Shown here one piece after another: positions 23,601-37,000 of a DNA stretch of 54,569 bases (its first letter is position 1; every line of letters begins with the position of its first letter). The DNA is taken from assembly GCA_000310025.1 (NCBI GenBank), contig FN649728.1, positions 2,921,737 through 2,976,305 of the forward strand. Reading direction: 5' to 3'. Below the pieces are notes generated by a model, which was given only the letters and a program-made list of their open reading frames with translations, made no database searches and had not been told where the DNA came from. Position numbers and translations under genes: made by a program. The stretch is from Ectocarpus siliculosus (Eukaryota > Sar > Phaeophyceae > Ectocarpales > Ectocarpaceae).

Positions 23601-26600
23601 TGTTCGACATCGTGGAGCCGGACGAGTTCGTGGTGGGCGGGGACGTTACTCTATCGATCGAGATCTGGGACGACAGCGCCTGGTCGGATGATCTGCTGGC
23701 GTCTGTGAAGCTTTCCGCGCTCAGGTGCGTGTGGGAGGGGAGGGCCGAAGAAGGAAAAACGCGAGCATGCTGAAGCGGCGAATTGTCTTGGCGGCACTGC
23801 TTGCGACGTCAATTCTGTTTGCTTCACCGCCTACTGTAGCATGTTCTGCACGCTTTTGGAAGGGTGAAGAGAGTTCATACACATGTAGCCCTGAGAGAAC
23901 AGACAGGGCTAGCAAGTTGTCGAACTCAAGCGAATACGTGGCACGCAGATGGGAGGGGGGGGGGGAGAGAGAGAAGCATGGAACCGCTCGTTTATCCCTC
24001 ACGCACACTTTTTGTGACACCTCTGCTCGTTTCATCCAGGTTCATGCATCCAGATGCTATCCCTTCCGCGGAATGGTTTCCACTCGAGGCTCCTTCCGGA
24101 CGCATCAAGGACCGGATGAAAGTACTGGTATGTACAGCAGCAGAGAGAGGACACGTAGTTGGACCAACAATAGATACAACGGATCGGTCGGTCCTGTTGC
24201 ACTTAAAAAACGGAAATAGTGTTTCCTCAGCAACCCGACCAATCTTCACCCGATCCTTCCGAGCCCAACCCAATCAAGCCATGTGACGTTTGACTATTCA
24301 ACTACGAAACGTTTCCTCCCTCCCGACGTTGTGCTTGTCGACCACGCTGTCCGATGGGATGGTTGATTGAATGGCAGGTGGAAATATCGTTCGAGCCAGC
24401 CCTTTTGGGCATGTTTGTGCTGACTCTTCACGAGGGCAAAGGGCTCGGTGCGCACGACCCAGCCTCGAGACCCAACCCTTACGTCGTGGCCACCCTGGGA
24501 GAAATGTGAGATGCGGCAGAGAATGAGAGAGCGAGAGGGTCTACGAGCACCAGGAGGGGGATCTAAAATACTCAACAATAACAAAATACGGGTGCCCAGA
24601 GATAGACGGCGATAAAATAGAGTATTGAGGTAGAGATAGTCAAGAAGCCGAAGGAGGGGGGGCGTGAAAACAACGAGCAGGCATCCCTTATAGTGACTGA
24701 GCTCTCTTCCGCCCCCATTTTTTTTGTGAATACCAAACGTGATCAACCCAGAGTGGATCGTTGCGTTGCAGGTGTGGAATCCTCTGCTAAATTCTTCTGT
24801 TCGGATGGTGTTAGTTAACGGTCTGCATCGAAAACAAGTATCAGGAGTAAACGATGTTTTGACACCAACTGAAGACGCGACATTAGCACTGAAAGTGTGT
24901 TGTTTCTGTTTCCGCATTTCCATCGCAGGTACCAGAAGCGGAGCCGTGCGGCTAAAGGCGGGGGGAGTGCACCGGTCTTCAGGCAGGAAGAGATCGTGCT
25001 CTGGATCGACAAGGAGAACTGGACGAATGACCTCCAGCTGCAGTGAGTACCTACTCTGCTGTGTGAGCCTGTAAGGCATCCCTTCTATTGATCTCTTCTA
25101 ATTACTTAACATGATCCTCACCATCCCTTGCTCCATCAATCTGGTCTTGAAACGTGAAGGACTTTGGAGCGAGACAGTACCACATGCATCATTCCGTACC
25201 TGCCTTTCCGGTGTTAGAAACGAAACCTGTTGTTCACCATGTTCTTGAGGGGGCCCCCCCTGTTCTTTGCTGCAAGAAGTGATCGCGTTCGTCACGGCCT
25301 TCTCGTACCTACCGCGAAGCTCACCTCTGCGTCACGGTAATCGCGAAAACACCTCCTGTTTACCTAATGGTGCGTGTCGTCAGAGTTCGAAGCGAGGACA
25401 TAGGAACGGACGCAGAGCTGGGGTCGGCTAAGATCAGCGTGCTCCACGCCATGGACATCCCTCCAGAACAAGCCACGGTAAACAAAACAGAGACGCACCG
25501 TAACCTGCCATGATGAACCTGCCATGATGAACAATGCAAGGAAGTAGCATGTGAGTTCAAGCTAGGAACTTGCTTCCGAAGCCTGAGTACATCGAGTGTG
25601 ACCGTCACGCCCCTGTTCATGCCCCTGGCACATCCGACCGGCCCGCGTGCGAGCGTGCTGAGCGTTCCAACAACAGTTGCTTGTCCGGACTGTACGAAGA
25701 AGGAAAGGAGCCCACGCCCACCCTCGTTTATCGTCGCCTGATCGGCCTCGTGCGTTGTATTCGTCCATTTCTACAGGAGAGGAAGATCGAGCTGCTTCTG
25801 GAAGGGCAGCCCGCGGGCCAGCTTTTCGCGAAGTGCGTCTTCCTGCCGGCAGGAAAGCTGTCGTTCGTGTGCGAGAGCGGGCGGGGCCTGAGGGAGACGT
25901 CGGCGGCCGGGAGGATGGACCCGTACGTTACCTTCAAGGCGGACGGACAGGTAGGTGCACATGGCGTTGGCTGTATGCTAGGTACATTGCTGAATGTTGC
26001 GTGTGCTTCTAAGGCGAAGATACAGTAGTAAGGAAAATAATGGTACGATAGGTAGCCTTCAAGGCAAGCCGATTGGTTCCGAGGAGCTACTAGTTCATGG
26101 GTCGGTTTCTGGATAGCGTGGAATGTGTTTAACGGCGCATTCATATTTACATGCTGTGCTATGCAAACGGAAATACACGTCTCGGTAGGTGGTACTGTGC
26201 ATCTTTGGCTCTACAGTATGGTATGTGCCTGCCGTGAATTGGTCTACGTGTTGCGCGTCTTCGTTCTGCGGGTCCAATGTGCACAGCGGTCACCACGAGG
26301 AACACGAGTAAACCGCGTGACTGATCGGAAGTGCCTCGAGGAGTGAAATTCACGGCGGGCGTTCGTCCTTTGTCCCCTAGGCGGCAATTCGGTCTTGGTC
26401 CGTTCGAGCTGACGAGCTCACCCATGGAGTCATCGCAGAAAGCAAAGCAAAAACTTTCTCCCGAGTATTTCATCCGCCCACCCTTTTCCTCGGTTGTCTT
26501 CGTTGGTGCGATGGACGTGTTGTATTTGTCGATGGATCCATGGATCAACGACGCCGTCCAAGGCTGTGTCGCTGAGCCGAAAGACCAAGGTCGACAAAGA

Positions 26601-29600
26601 CGGGGGGATGGACCCTCGGTGGAACGAGGTACGCGTGGTTGCGGTTGGTGTGGCTGCAACCGAACAAGAATAGATCGGGGCAACAACTAAAGTTTGGAGC
26701 TAAAAGGGGGGTGAATATATTTCTCCTCGTTCCGGTTTTGTGTCGACTGCGACTAAAGGGTGGGCTTCAGGTTCCACCCGTGGATTCTACGCTCGAAATA
26801 ATGCTGGCACAAAAGCGTTGAGAGTTTCTCAAGAAATGCTTGCTTTGGTGCTGCATCCCTAAACCAAATGCTTCCAGACGATAGAAATTGACGTTGTGGA
26901 CCAGTACACCCTTTGGCTGGAGTGCTTCAACCACGATGTCCTGGACAGCGATGAGCTCATCGGGAGCGCACAGTGCAGTCTCCTGCCAGTGTTCAAGCGA
27001 GGTGAGCTATCTCTGTCCGCTATCGTTTATCTACCTGAATATCGCTTTTCCTCCCTCACGAGCTTCTCAAGAATAGCTTTTCATCTACTTGTCGAGCTCT
27101 GATCTTGATGCTACAATACTACAGTATTCTCCCGAAAATTCAAAATTCGATCCCGGAAATACTACGTACGAATACCCTGCGGCGCTTCAAAAAGCCCTCG
27201 AGATTGCATCGCTTTCGTGCTTGCAGCGTAGCTGCCCCTCCCTTGACAAAATGCGTTGGTTATGCCCGTCCGTCCACAACACAAACAACATCATGCAAAA
27301 AAACAACGACGACAACCAAGTCAACGGCAACATCAACACGAATACCACAACGGCAAACATTTCGCAGGCACCTTGGACACTTGGATCCAGCTCACTTGTT
27401 CCTCCGGGCCAGGCCCTCCAAAAGAAGCCGGAGAGATTCACTGCGTTTTTTCCTTCAAAGGCCCGCTCGGGGTCGCCTATCCGCAGCACCAGCCGGGAGT
27501 CGATAGCTTCGACGACTCTCTCCGTGTTAACCTTAGGGTGAGTAGGCGAGTGAACCAGTGAGGGAGTGCTGCTGTAGGTGCGTTATTACGTTGACGACCC
27601 GACCACCCAATCCTGCGTGTAATCAGATTGATAATGACGCAAACATTTTTATTCCGGCTCGGCAACAGCCTCGGGGTTCATGAGGGAGTACATTGTGGGG
27701 TCAAAATGATCAGCGTTGCCTCTGACACGTTGGACACAGATCACTCGCGTTGCCGTGTGTTTTCATCAGCGCGAGGGGAAGACCACCTTTCTTTGACCGA
27801 CCACCCGTCTTCGCTGATCCTGTGAAAGTCAAGACGAGGCGGGCCTGCGAGACAATTTGTCGCTCTATTTCATGTTGACCGTACATGAGGACATCAGAAC
27901 CGTACGTCGACGTCACAGCAGCAGAACCACTTGAAGTATGCGACGAAGCGTAATGAGAGAGTATCAAAAGTGACGATCACACGTTGTTTCATGTCTGTTT
28001 CATCTGCAAAATGTCTGCCTCTTGTCTCAGGGCTACTTGGAGGTGACGAACGAGGAGGATCAAACGGCAGGGCGGCCAGAAGAAGAAACGACAGCCATTG
28101 TTGGACACCAAGACCAGCCACCGTTAGAGAGGTGTGCTGCCTAAAAACTCGCATCGGCGACGCTTTGGCTAACCGATGACACGTGTGTTCTATAGGAGGG
28201 AGTGTGTGCGAGTAAAGGGGAGCAACAGTATTATAGTCTGGGATAAATCGACTCGGGGGTACCATGTTTTGCTCGTTTTTCGTACGCGCACCCCTTGAGA
28301 GACTCCTGCAAATCGCTTGTACAGTAGGTGATACGGGTTCTGTTTAAACTGCTGTGCCGTGTTGAAGGTCGACGGAATTTACCGACGACGAAATATCGGC
28401 CGCCTTCAAGTTTCTGGACCTCGATCGCAACTTGCACATCGGGGCCGCCGAGATCCGGCATATACTCATCTGCATGGGGGAGCTCATCACAGACGAAGAG
28501 GTGACCACCAACACTTGAATCCGTTAAGAGCTGCGTTTCGCATGCATGCTTCAGATATTCCTCATAAGAGTCTACGTCAACGCAGCGTACACTCGTAGTG
28601 GTTGCAGGTCGCGCCGGCGTAACCCGCACGTACGCGAAGGTTTATAGATATGATGATGCCTGCTTGGCCTTGCAAGTTAGAGATTTTGTGCTCACGTTTG
28701 CTTCTCTCTTGTCTTTGGAAAGAATTGCACAACGCCTGCTTGTTATTCGTCACAGATGAAACACCAAATACACCACCCCCCAAAGTTTCTCCCTCTGCTA
28801 AACCACCACACAGCGGTGGGACCACCGCCGTGCAACGCTACGCAACCCCAGAGTACCACGCAAAATCCAACACGCCACACGCAATCAACCAAAGCCCCGA
28901 GACGCAACACTAAGACAAGTGCATGGAAAGGCAGGTAGACATGATGATATCGATGGTCGACAGCGACGGAGATGGGCAAGTGAGCTTCGAAGAGTTCCAC
29001 CGCTTGGTCATCGACCCGGATCCGTCCAGGGCCGACTTTAGCACCGAGCCAATAACAAGCAACAACGACGGGAAGGAGGCCGCCCGGGTTTCCCAGGCAA
29101 GTGGCAAGGGGTTTGAGACGAACGGAAAACCGCCCAGAGTTACGAGTTCCGCGGTTGTGCTTAACGTCAACATTGGACGAAAACGAGTATGTAAAGAACG
29201 GCGATGAAGGAGGGAGGTGTTAAAGATTGCATAAACGCTTGGTTGGTTCTCTCACGCGTTGCACTTCGGGGAACGTAACGTCTGGTTGTAGGTACGCCAT
29301 GTGTGTTGGCGCTTTTGTAAGCATCAAGAAATGGGAGATGTGGGTAGGATTTAGGGTGGCCGTGTTGATTATCTGTGGTACTGCATTGATAAAAACACTT
29401 CCACAGATGCGTCAGTCTATGATCGCTTGAAACTGGAATATACATACAACCCATTCCGCATGGCCTTTAACATGGCAAGACCCTACAATCTCCTTGGCAC
29501 ACAAACAAGCAACGACACAAGTCACAACAACACCAACAACGACGAAAAAGGCATACCACCACCACTTGGATTGCAGGAGATGAAGGACCGTGAGAGCAAG

Positions 29601-29820
29601 AGGTGGCTTCTGGAAGACTTCGTCAAGGAGAATGAGATCAGAGCCGTCGAGCTCGAAATGGCCTACAAGCGCTTCCAGAATCTCGCTCCGTCCCGCACTG
29701 GCGACAAGCAAGCGACCTCCTCTGTGGAGATGGACTTCAACACGTGGATACTGGTGAGCTTGAATAAAATACAGAACGACAACGTTCTCCTTTGGAGTCC
29801 TTTGGAGATTCTTCTTTCGG

Positions 29821-29863
<43 letters not shown>

Positions 29864-32288
29864 ATTGTTGCTGCTGCTGTTGCTTTCGAATGAGCAAATT
29901 ATTCTGATCTGAACTATGTTATTGCCCTGTAACGCCGATGCCAAGTTAAACGGTAGTCATTATGGCACGTGTGTTCACCGCTTCGCCCACAGGTCTTTAA
30001 CGTGGAGGCTACGGGACAGTACCGGAAGCTGTTCAAGCTTTATGCTCTCCCGGGAACAGGCGGCGAAACCGACGCTGAGCTGGAATCTCAGAAAGTCGAC
30101 ATTCGGGAGGTGTGCGAGTGTTTACGTTTCTTTTATTAGCGTCGACCACGCTGACCGAATGACCAATGAAAATAAGTCAGTGTCAGCGGGTAAAATTAAG
30201 GTCCCTGGAAGGGTGTGTGTGCGCGCGCGCTCTTGTTTACCATCGACCGCGCTGACCGGCCGACCACTGAAAGACGACCGCGTTGTAGTGTATATATATG
30301 TGTTTGTGCATGTGACTATCGCATTGATGTTCGGAAAAGCTTTTAGATCCCACTATTGCTACCTCCCTACTAGCGACAGGAATGAGTCAAGTCATGGTCA
30401 CAGAGACGGGGATCAGCGTGTACAGAAGCTGGCCGCCAATACGATGCAAGAAATTGAAGCAGGAGAAATACCATTTTTTTATCGTGAACGCAACGTCTAC
30501 GCACGAATGCCATCCGGCCCCTCGTGCAGTAGGGAGCTTGGCTACCGTCCCATCGATGCGGCCCAAATAGGCAAGGATCGCCCACGGTCCATGGGAGATG
30601 AAGTGTGAAAGATCGCGTCATTCACCGTGCTGTTTGTGTGCAAAGTCTGTTCTGGCATACATACATGTACTCAAACCAATTGATGAAATGCTTGTATTCT
30701 TGTGTCCGCCACAATGCTCAACCAGTAGATGTCGCAGACGCCCTACCAAGCCCGTTCCGGGACACCCTGGGTACAAATAAGCTGAACGTGTGTGTGCTTT
30801 CCTATTTCCCTCAATCTCGAACTCGGCCAACCATTCGATGAAGAACATGTCAGCCTCATGGGCCAAATCGTGTTGTGTGCGTATCGTGTGCGTATCGTGT
30901 GCGTCCATTGTGCATTGTGTGCGTACCTTGTGACAACTCGATTCATCGAACGACCTACTGCTGTCGGCCATCAGTTCTTCCTGGGAATGGCGAACTTCGT
31001 GGAGTGGTCGCTGGAGCCACGGACACAGTTTATATTCACGCTCTTCGATGACGACCGAAGCGGCTTCCTATCTATGGTATGTTCTTGTGCGTACCGTGGT
31101 ACATGATGCCTCCCGCATGTCACCTGCAGATAGATGTGAGATTCAGTTCGATTTGAATTTTTTTTTAGTACTTACGGACGCTTGCGACTACCCCAAGCAG
31201 AGTACACCACAACACGAAAACGATGCCTCAACAGCACGACATGGCTAGCATATAAGCGAAATCACGACCTCATGTTGTCCTTGGGACCACTTTCTGGTCG
31301 GCCTCTCACACACAACCCTCCCCCATCTCATGTACTTCTTCTGTCCGTCTTTTTGCTTTCCGTTTTCTTACTCGGTTTTGTGTGCGAAGGACGAGTTGGT
31401 GGCCGTCTTGAAGGCGAACCACCTGGCTACCGCCAAGGCCGTCGCGAAAAAGGCGCAGACGATCATGAAACAGGCGGACGCCGACGGGTCGGGCACGCTG
31501 ACGCTAGACGAGTTCTTGGTCGTGGCCAAGAAATTCCCGAACCTGGTGGGTGATGTGGTGGTACTGATTGTCCTCTGTAGACTGTTCATGATTTGTTTTG
31601 TCTGGTGCGAACAAACGGGCCTACCCGCCGAACACCGTTGGTCCATGTATACTCTGCCATTTGAGTATGCAGCACCTGATCGTACGGCCGCCGCCAATTC
31701 TCTTCCACAAGAAGAGTCGGGATGCAGATTGGCGTAACGTGAGAGCGCACCCCCGAGTCCACGACTCTTACATGTTCCATGGGCCAGGAGGAGCCTGAAG
31801 CCCATAAGCCAAGTCCGAGAAACCCGTTCTCCATGCCCCGCGCAAACGCGGCCCCGCCCCGAGTTTCAGTGATTATACATTGATAGGGGTTTTTTAGGAT
31901 AAGGAGGCTTTTGACGCCTCTGATTGGTCGGTCGTTGGTTCGGCGGTCGATTCCTCTCCAGAGCCCTCTCCCCATTCCGAATTCCGACAACGCGGTGAAG
32001 CCGCGCTTTCGCCCAGTTCGCGGCCGGTAGGCCGTAGGTTGGCCGTGGGTGAGCGTTAGAGTTGGGTTGGACTTGGTCGGCCACGGTGTGTGACCCATCC
32101 CATGGTCGGAACCTAGGTTCAACATCCTGGTAGACCTAAAGAATCCCTATCGACATGTAACCCAGTCTCTATTATTTCGTGCCTCTTTGCCCGTCTGCCC
32201 GCCCCTCGTCTCCTGCAACCAGCTTTTCCCGGCCAAACCAAAGACCAACGAAACGCAACCGCAGGTTCCGATGCTCGGGAATGGGTAA
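14632..32288 (+). CDS. PPG-rich, triple-C2, four-EF-hand protein
   Basis: Predicted 1252-residue calcium-dependent membrane-binding or scaffold protein. Exons: 14632-14764, 15257-15337, 16093-16308, 16635-16700, 17159-17580, 18734-18901, 19331-19513, 20647-20779, 21309-21402, 22156-22273, 23552-23724, 24040-24127, 24378-24505, 24929-25042, 25384-25477, 25777-25950, 26563-26628, 26878-27001, 27368-27537, 28031-28131, 28368-28500, 28935-29096, 29577-29753, 29993-30109, 30975-31076, 31390-31545, 32223-32288. All phases fit. Residues 1-306 are Pro/Gly-rich with PPG and PPRG repeats and a polyglutamine run; 307-490 are Pro-rich then acidic. C2-A spans about 485-600 (VDPYLRVTLG), C2-B about 630-735 (NPYVVATLG, Asp replaced by Asn) and C2-C about 755-880 (MDPYVTFK, DVLDSDELIG). 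EF-hand loops start DLDRNLHIGAAE, DSDGDGQVSFEE, DDDRSGFLSMDE (across a splice junction) and DADGSGTLTLDE. Introns 6 and 22 use GC donors. Intron 7 holds the assembly gap; intron 10 holds repeat copy D. The true first exon is unproven. No family member with this domain order is known to me. Confidence 0.85.
17347..17373 (+). repeat. Coding CAA/CAG repeat (polyglutamine)
   Basis: Nine consecutive glutamine codons, eight CAA and one CAG, lie in exon 5 of the PPG-C2-EF gene, between its Pro-rich part and a Gly/Glu-rich part. Length variation between strains is likely. Confidence 0.85.
18972..19060. repeat. TTG / GGT trinucleotide microsatellite
   Basis: A TTG-rich run passes into a GGT-rich run, wholly inside intron 6 of the PPG-C2-EF gene. 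It creates spurious frames of poly-Leu and poly-Val. Confidence 0.85.
19672..19821. other. Assembly gap (100 N) between two poly-G runs
   Basis: The 100 Ns at 19696-19795 are the usual placeholder for a gap of unknown size. The left edge is 22 G followed by ca; the right edge is 26 G followed by caaacatg. The two edges can be overlaid, so the true gap may be zero or negative. It lies in intron 7 of the PPG-C2-EF gene and breaks no predicted exon. Confidence 0.95.
20453..20478. repeat. TGTGCG short tandem repeat
   Basis: About four TGTGCG units lie in intron 7 of the PPG-C2-EF gene. Confidence 0.8.
22407..23020 (+). repeat. G-run repeat family, copy D, with 11-bp direct repeats
   Basis: This copy lies in intron 10 of the PPG-C2-EF gene, in the same orientation as the gene. 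The body runs from tactcatgg (22425) to cccaaccccgat (22999) and holds two 66-bp-type units, the second shorter at its end. The sequence gggaagagggg occurs directly at both edges (22407-22417 and 23000-23010) and looks like a target-site duplication. It has diverged more than copies A-C, for example in the A-tract region, so it is probably an older insertion. Confidence 0.88.
29821..29885. repeat. GTT/GCT trinucleotide microsatellite
   Basis: About sixteen GTT units followed by GCT units lie in intron 23 of the PPG-C2-EF gene. Confidence 0.9.
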
Positions 32289-34006
32289 TGGCTTCTTAAC
32301 CATGGCACTGCTGGCTAGGATAAGGGGGAAGGATGAAATCATTGTAATGTGAAAGGAATTTTGTGACGGTCATTCTCCGGTTTCAAGCAAGCCGTTTTTG
32401 GGATCAGAGTGCTAGATACAGGAGCCATATTCGCCATCAGCCGTCGCTTCTACCCACTCTGTTTCGCGCCAGAACTTACCCGACCAAGCGTGTTACCCTA
32501 CCTTCGATAGCGTTCAGGTCCGTACGCGGAAGTGGGCAGTTGTGAGCGTAAGTGTTTTCAGGGTGGTTGTGTACTGCACCTGGGTTTGCACAGGAGAGGA
32601 AGCATGATACCACCACTGCTTTTTTCCCGGAAATTTGTTTTCTTGTTCCTCAACATTTCGTGGTAGATAACAACGTCGTTTCAGCACCTCAGCGCCGAAC
32701 ACTTTCAGAAGTAGCGTGTGTTTGCGTTCGACCAATACTTGTGTGCGGCCAACGTCGACCGAGGAAAATATAGCTGGCGGAGCCGTTAATTCTGGCATGC
32801 GAGTGCTAATAGTCCGTCTTCGTTTGTCCAGCTATTTAGCTTACTGCTCTATCCCACAGATAACGCACGAGAAGTTTGCCGTGTGTACATTTACGGTGTG
32901 GCTATACTCATGACCTGTCCATGTTTTGGACGCACCACTGCCTGGCAGGAAATACGCGCAATAGCTCTGGTGGCGACAGAAACTGTTAGAACAAAAAAAA
33001 AACTCCGGGATCGTTCCTTCTTGTCCGTAACACTGTCTGGGTTACGTTGTGATTGGACGGACGTCTTCAGAGTTTGTCTTGACTTCGTGAAACGCGACCG
33101 GCACGTGGGAGACTTTCAAGGCTAGGGATTCACACGTAAACGTCATGTAGGAATCATGGGTAGAAGTCTCTCTATGTAACAAATTGTATCCTTGGTACAC
33201 ATACGCTACACGAAATAGCTCGTACAAACGTCATCGCGCCAGGACCTCATATGTCGCAATCACACAAACGAAAAAGCCCCGTCACACAATCGATTAGTCT
33301 ACGTAGTCAGTCGTACACGCCAGGAAGGAACCTCAATCAGAAATTTTAACCTGAGCTAAAGAACTAAATGCTACATGCCGCCAGTCATCAACAGACCCGA
33401 AGAAACGAAAACCAGGCAACTGGACAAGCGAAGGTGCGCGGTAAGTTGTACCTAGGCCGTTATTGAGTCTATTTCAACGCAGACCCCCCCCCGCGGTAGG
33501 ACCAAAAATGTTTTCTTCCAACTCGGCTGGGCCCAGGCAGTTGCATCCGTAGGACCCACGCTCAGTTACGTCAACTGTGCCACGCTTGACCGCGTTGCGC
33601 TGCGTTATGTCACGCAAGTTTGATCTGTCGTTGTCGTCATCATCAGCAGTCGATTAGACGACCAAAGAACCGAGTGGTCGACATAGTGGGAAGGAGCAGA
33701 AGGAGAGAGGAATGTCAGTTTCGTGGGGTTGTTCGTACGCGGGTTTCTTCGCTTCCTTTGTATCTCCCAAACGAGCGGAATGGGTCGCGAATTTGACGTT
33801 GAAGCATCGGCTCCATTAACCGTGTGGCCGAAAATGGCGTTTTGTCGCGGCATTAACCAGCCCCCGTTGTATGCAACGATAGCATGACCCACAAATGGAC
33901 AGCAAAAATTCTACACGAATCTACAACAACAGAGAGGCCTAACACCATAGCTTCGCAAAGTCAGAGCTGGCATTGCACGTGCGCATCAGGTACGATAGAG
34001 ATGTAT
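32289..34006. other. Convergent intergenic region
   Basis: This stretch lies between the stop codons of the PPG-C2-EF gene (plus) and the PACRG-family gene (minus) and must hold both 3' UTRs. I see no further exon, tRNA or repeat copy in it. There is a short C run at 33484-33491. Confidence 0.6.
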
Positions 34007-37000
34007 TTACTCACACGTAGGGATGCAGTGCTTGATGTGGGCAAACGCGTGCTTTCCACCGTTGCGCTCTAACGTCTCCACCGTGCACGACACGGCCTCA
34101 CCAACGTCTTGGCTATTCCTGAGGAATGATAACGCCATCGCCACCGACAACAGCAGGATACCGATGTTTCTGTGAGAACAAGGCGCAGCCTAGCCCGAGG
34201 TTTGCTAGAGCGAGCCAAGGTGTCATGCAGAGCGTGGGGATCAATACTGCTAGAAGTAAGCTTTCAAGATGGACCCATCAGGGTGCGCAATTGATTGTTG
34301 TCTGGCCTGCAATTTTTTCACAGCGGTGTGATACTGCGAACGAGCTCTGACGATGATGGTGTGATCTCGCCAAGTCCCGTCAACCGTGAGCATCGATCGA
34401 GAGCCGCCGAGCTACCGATGTCGTAGAACCACACCTCACTGCTCCGACCACATAAAGCTCTTACCGCTGCCCGTAGTCTATCTTGTCCCCGGTGCTCTTG
34501 GTGCAGTTCATGAACAAGTTGAAGACGTGCAAGAACATCTTGTAATACCCCACCAAAGCCTCGCCGACCTGTTTCAGAGCCGCATGGTTTTTGGGTCGTT
34601 TATACGCCGTTGACGGGAGCTGGTGGCGAGGATCAAGGTCCAAGCGATAGCCATAAGCAATCGTGGCCAGCATTGTACGGGTTGGTGACCATTCTTTTCG
34701 GCAGAAAGCTCCTTCATGACGGTGACCAGTGGGATTTAACTCACGAGTAGCACGGGGTACATGAAAGTCGATGACCAGTCACCTACCGAGCATGAAGATT
34801 CATTTTGCGAGGGAAATTTAGACATCAACTTGTCATATGATTCATGAAACCGAAGACGAACAGCGTCGGAGTGGTGCAATGAGAATTATCGGTAGAGACT
34901 GCAAGCAAATCGAATAGCCTTAGCGGTACAAGAAGATTCTCATCGTCGAGACTCGTTGTTCTCAAACGGTTGGTTGTCATTAGCTGCACGAACGAACCTC
35001 TTTGTTTCCGGTGGCAAGCTGGCGTAGAGCACTGCAAGCGAATATAATCACTCCCGGATTCTTGCACGAGATGGCCACCCTCAGGGCTCTCATGATATTC
35101 GGCAATGATGGCAGGATGCGCTGGGGATAGCCTCGCGCCGCGCTCAAAAGATCAGACACACCCTGAGTTGGTTGCATAGGCGGCACAAGTGTAGTTTTTC
35201 GTATGTTTACGCTTACGCTTGCACCTAGTTATCATGAGCGTCTCGAATCATGGAGGCTCCCGATGTCTCATGAATCTGTTGTGGAGGGCTACGTACGCCT
35301 CATTCACATGCCATGGAGGTTGCCGTACATGGGCTGATGCATTTCGTGGAGGTTCATGGTGTCTTGTAAACGTTGGGGGACTCGCCACGACAACTCATCA
35401 AGTCTCAGAGCTATTGAGTCGTCGATTACTATGGACAACTCAGGTGTGATCAATGACGCCAGAGCTCTCCGCTGTTTTCAGAACTACTCACCGTTACTTT
35501 CAAGAACACAAGAATCAGGAAGAGAGAGTCGTAGAATGTATAGCAGGCAGCTAGCCTACATACAGTATAGTCAGCGGTAGAATCCCTTTGACCCCAAGAA
35601 AGAAAGGTCGCAGGTTCGATCCCGTCATACAAGATGCGTTACGTTTTTCCGCATCAGAAAAACTGGGACCTGAGCAATGCAAGCATGATATGCATGAACT
35701 CTCTGCATCAGAAAGACTGGGGCGTGAATAGAAGAGACACCATACATATTGATCTACAATCAGCATAGCATATGGCAAGGGGGGCCTACCCTAGGAGAAA
35801 CGTTGGCACCGGAAATCGATAACCTAAACGTCTTTCTGTTGCGAGGTAAAACAGACAATTGAGTGGTCTAAGGCGCCGATTGAGCCCCTTTACCCTCACA
35901 GTGGGTAAGCACTAACCTGTCTCGCTAGGGTCATGCATGGTTCTTCAAGGCAGCGGATACCATCGAAAAACATCGGCAAGTAGTACTCATAATCCAGCTG
36001 CTCCAGAGGACAGACCCAGACCAATGCGCTTGCTGAATTATGCGAAGAAGGGACGGAGGCGGCAATGTTGGCACTCAACAGCGGCAGTGCTTGCAAAGTG
36101 CAGTCAATCACACCGCCGCAGCGCAAAATGCGGTATAACACCTTAGCGATAACGCCTCCTCGAAAATCAGTCACCCTGTCAAACTCACTTCCCATACAAT
36201 ATGTAGTTTCATGCAGCTACTATTGTAGGCAATATTCTTCACAGAATTCATGCAAGGATAGAATGGTTTTTCTTACCCTCTACAACACCTGTAACAAGCG
36301 GACGCCACCAATCAATGGCGGCTGGGGTATTGATTTCCATCCGACGTGCGACGCGCATACTTCCGTATGCACATGCATTTTCACCACGCGTGGACACATC
36401 CACAACGGACGATGGTCATTACCCCAGAAGAAGGCTTGCAGCTCATGCAAGATGCCGTAGGTTGCATAAGCCACCACATACCCCAGTTCGAATCCCGAGC
36501 TCGATTACTCCACGACGAAGAGGATATGCCACAATCAAACGGTATGCTTTCGGGAAGCTCTCGACGAGAAGATAGCAACACCTCCATGTTCGGCACCGTC
36601 ACCGTTTTTTTGCTGTTGCCTACAACATTGAGCTTTGAAAATCGACCTGGAGCTTGGTATCCTATGCAATCCGGGGTAGTTCCAAAACGCCCTATGTAGG
36701 CAGTCGTGGTTATTTTCTCACCAGCAGAGCAATGCTTGGAGCAAGGAACCTCTCCTCTGAGATATCTGTCCGGAAACGCGGACGGCACGGCAGCCACTTC
36801 GTCTCTCACGCTCAACCCCTTCCTGGCTGGTCGCATTTTCTTCTCGAGCGCAGTCTGTCTTTCTATCTCCCGTTGCTTGCCCTGCAGTATTTGCTTTTTC
36901 CTAGTGTGGTCGATGGAACCGCCCTTCCTGAACGGCGCTGCCTTCAACAGGTCCTGCTGAAGTCGCTTAGTCGAGTGACCCCCTACGAGGAGCCCAATAT

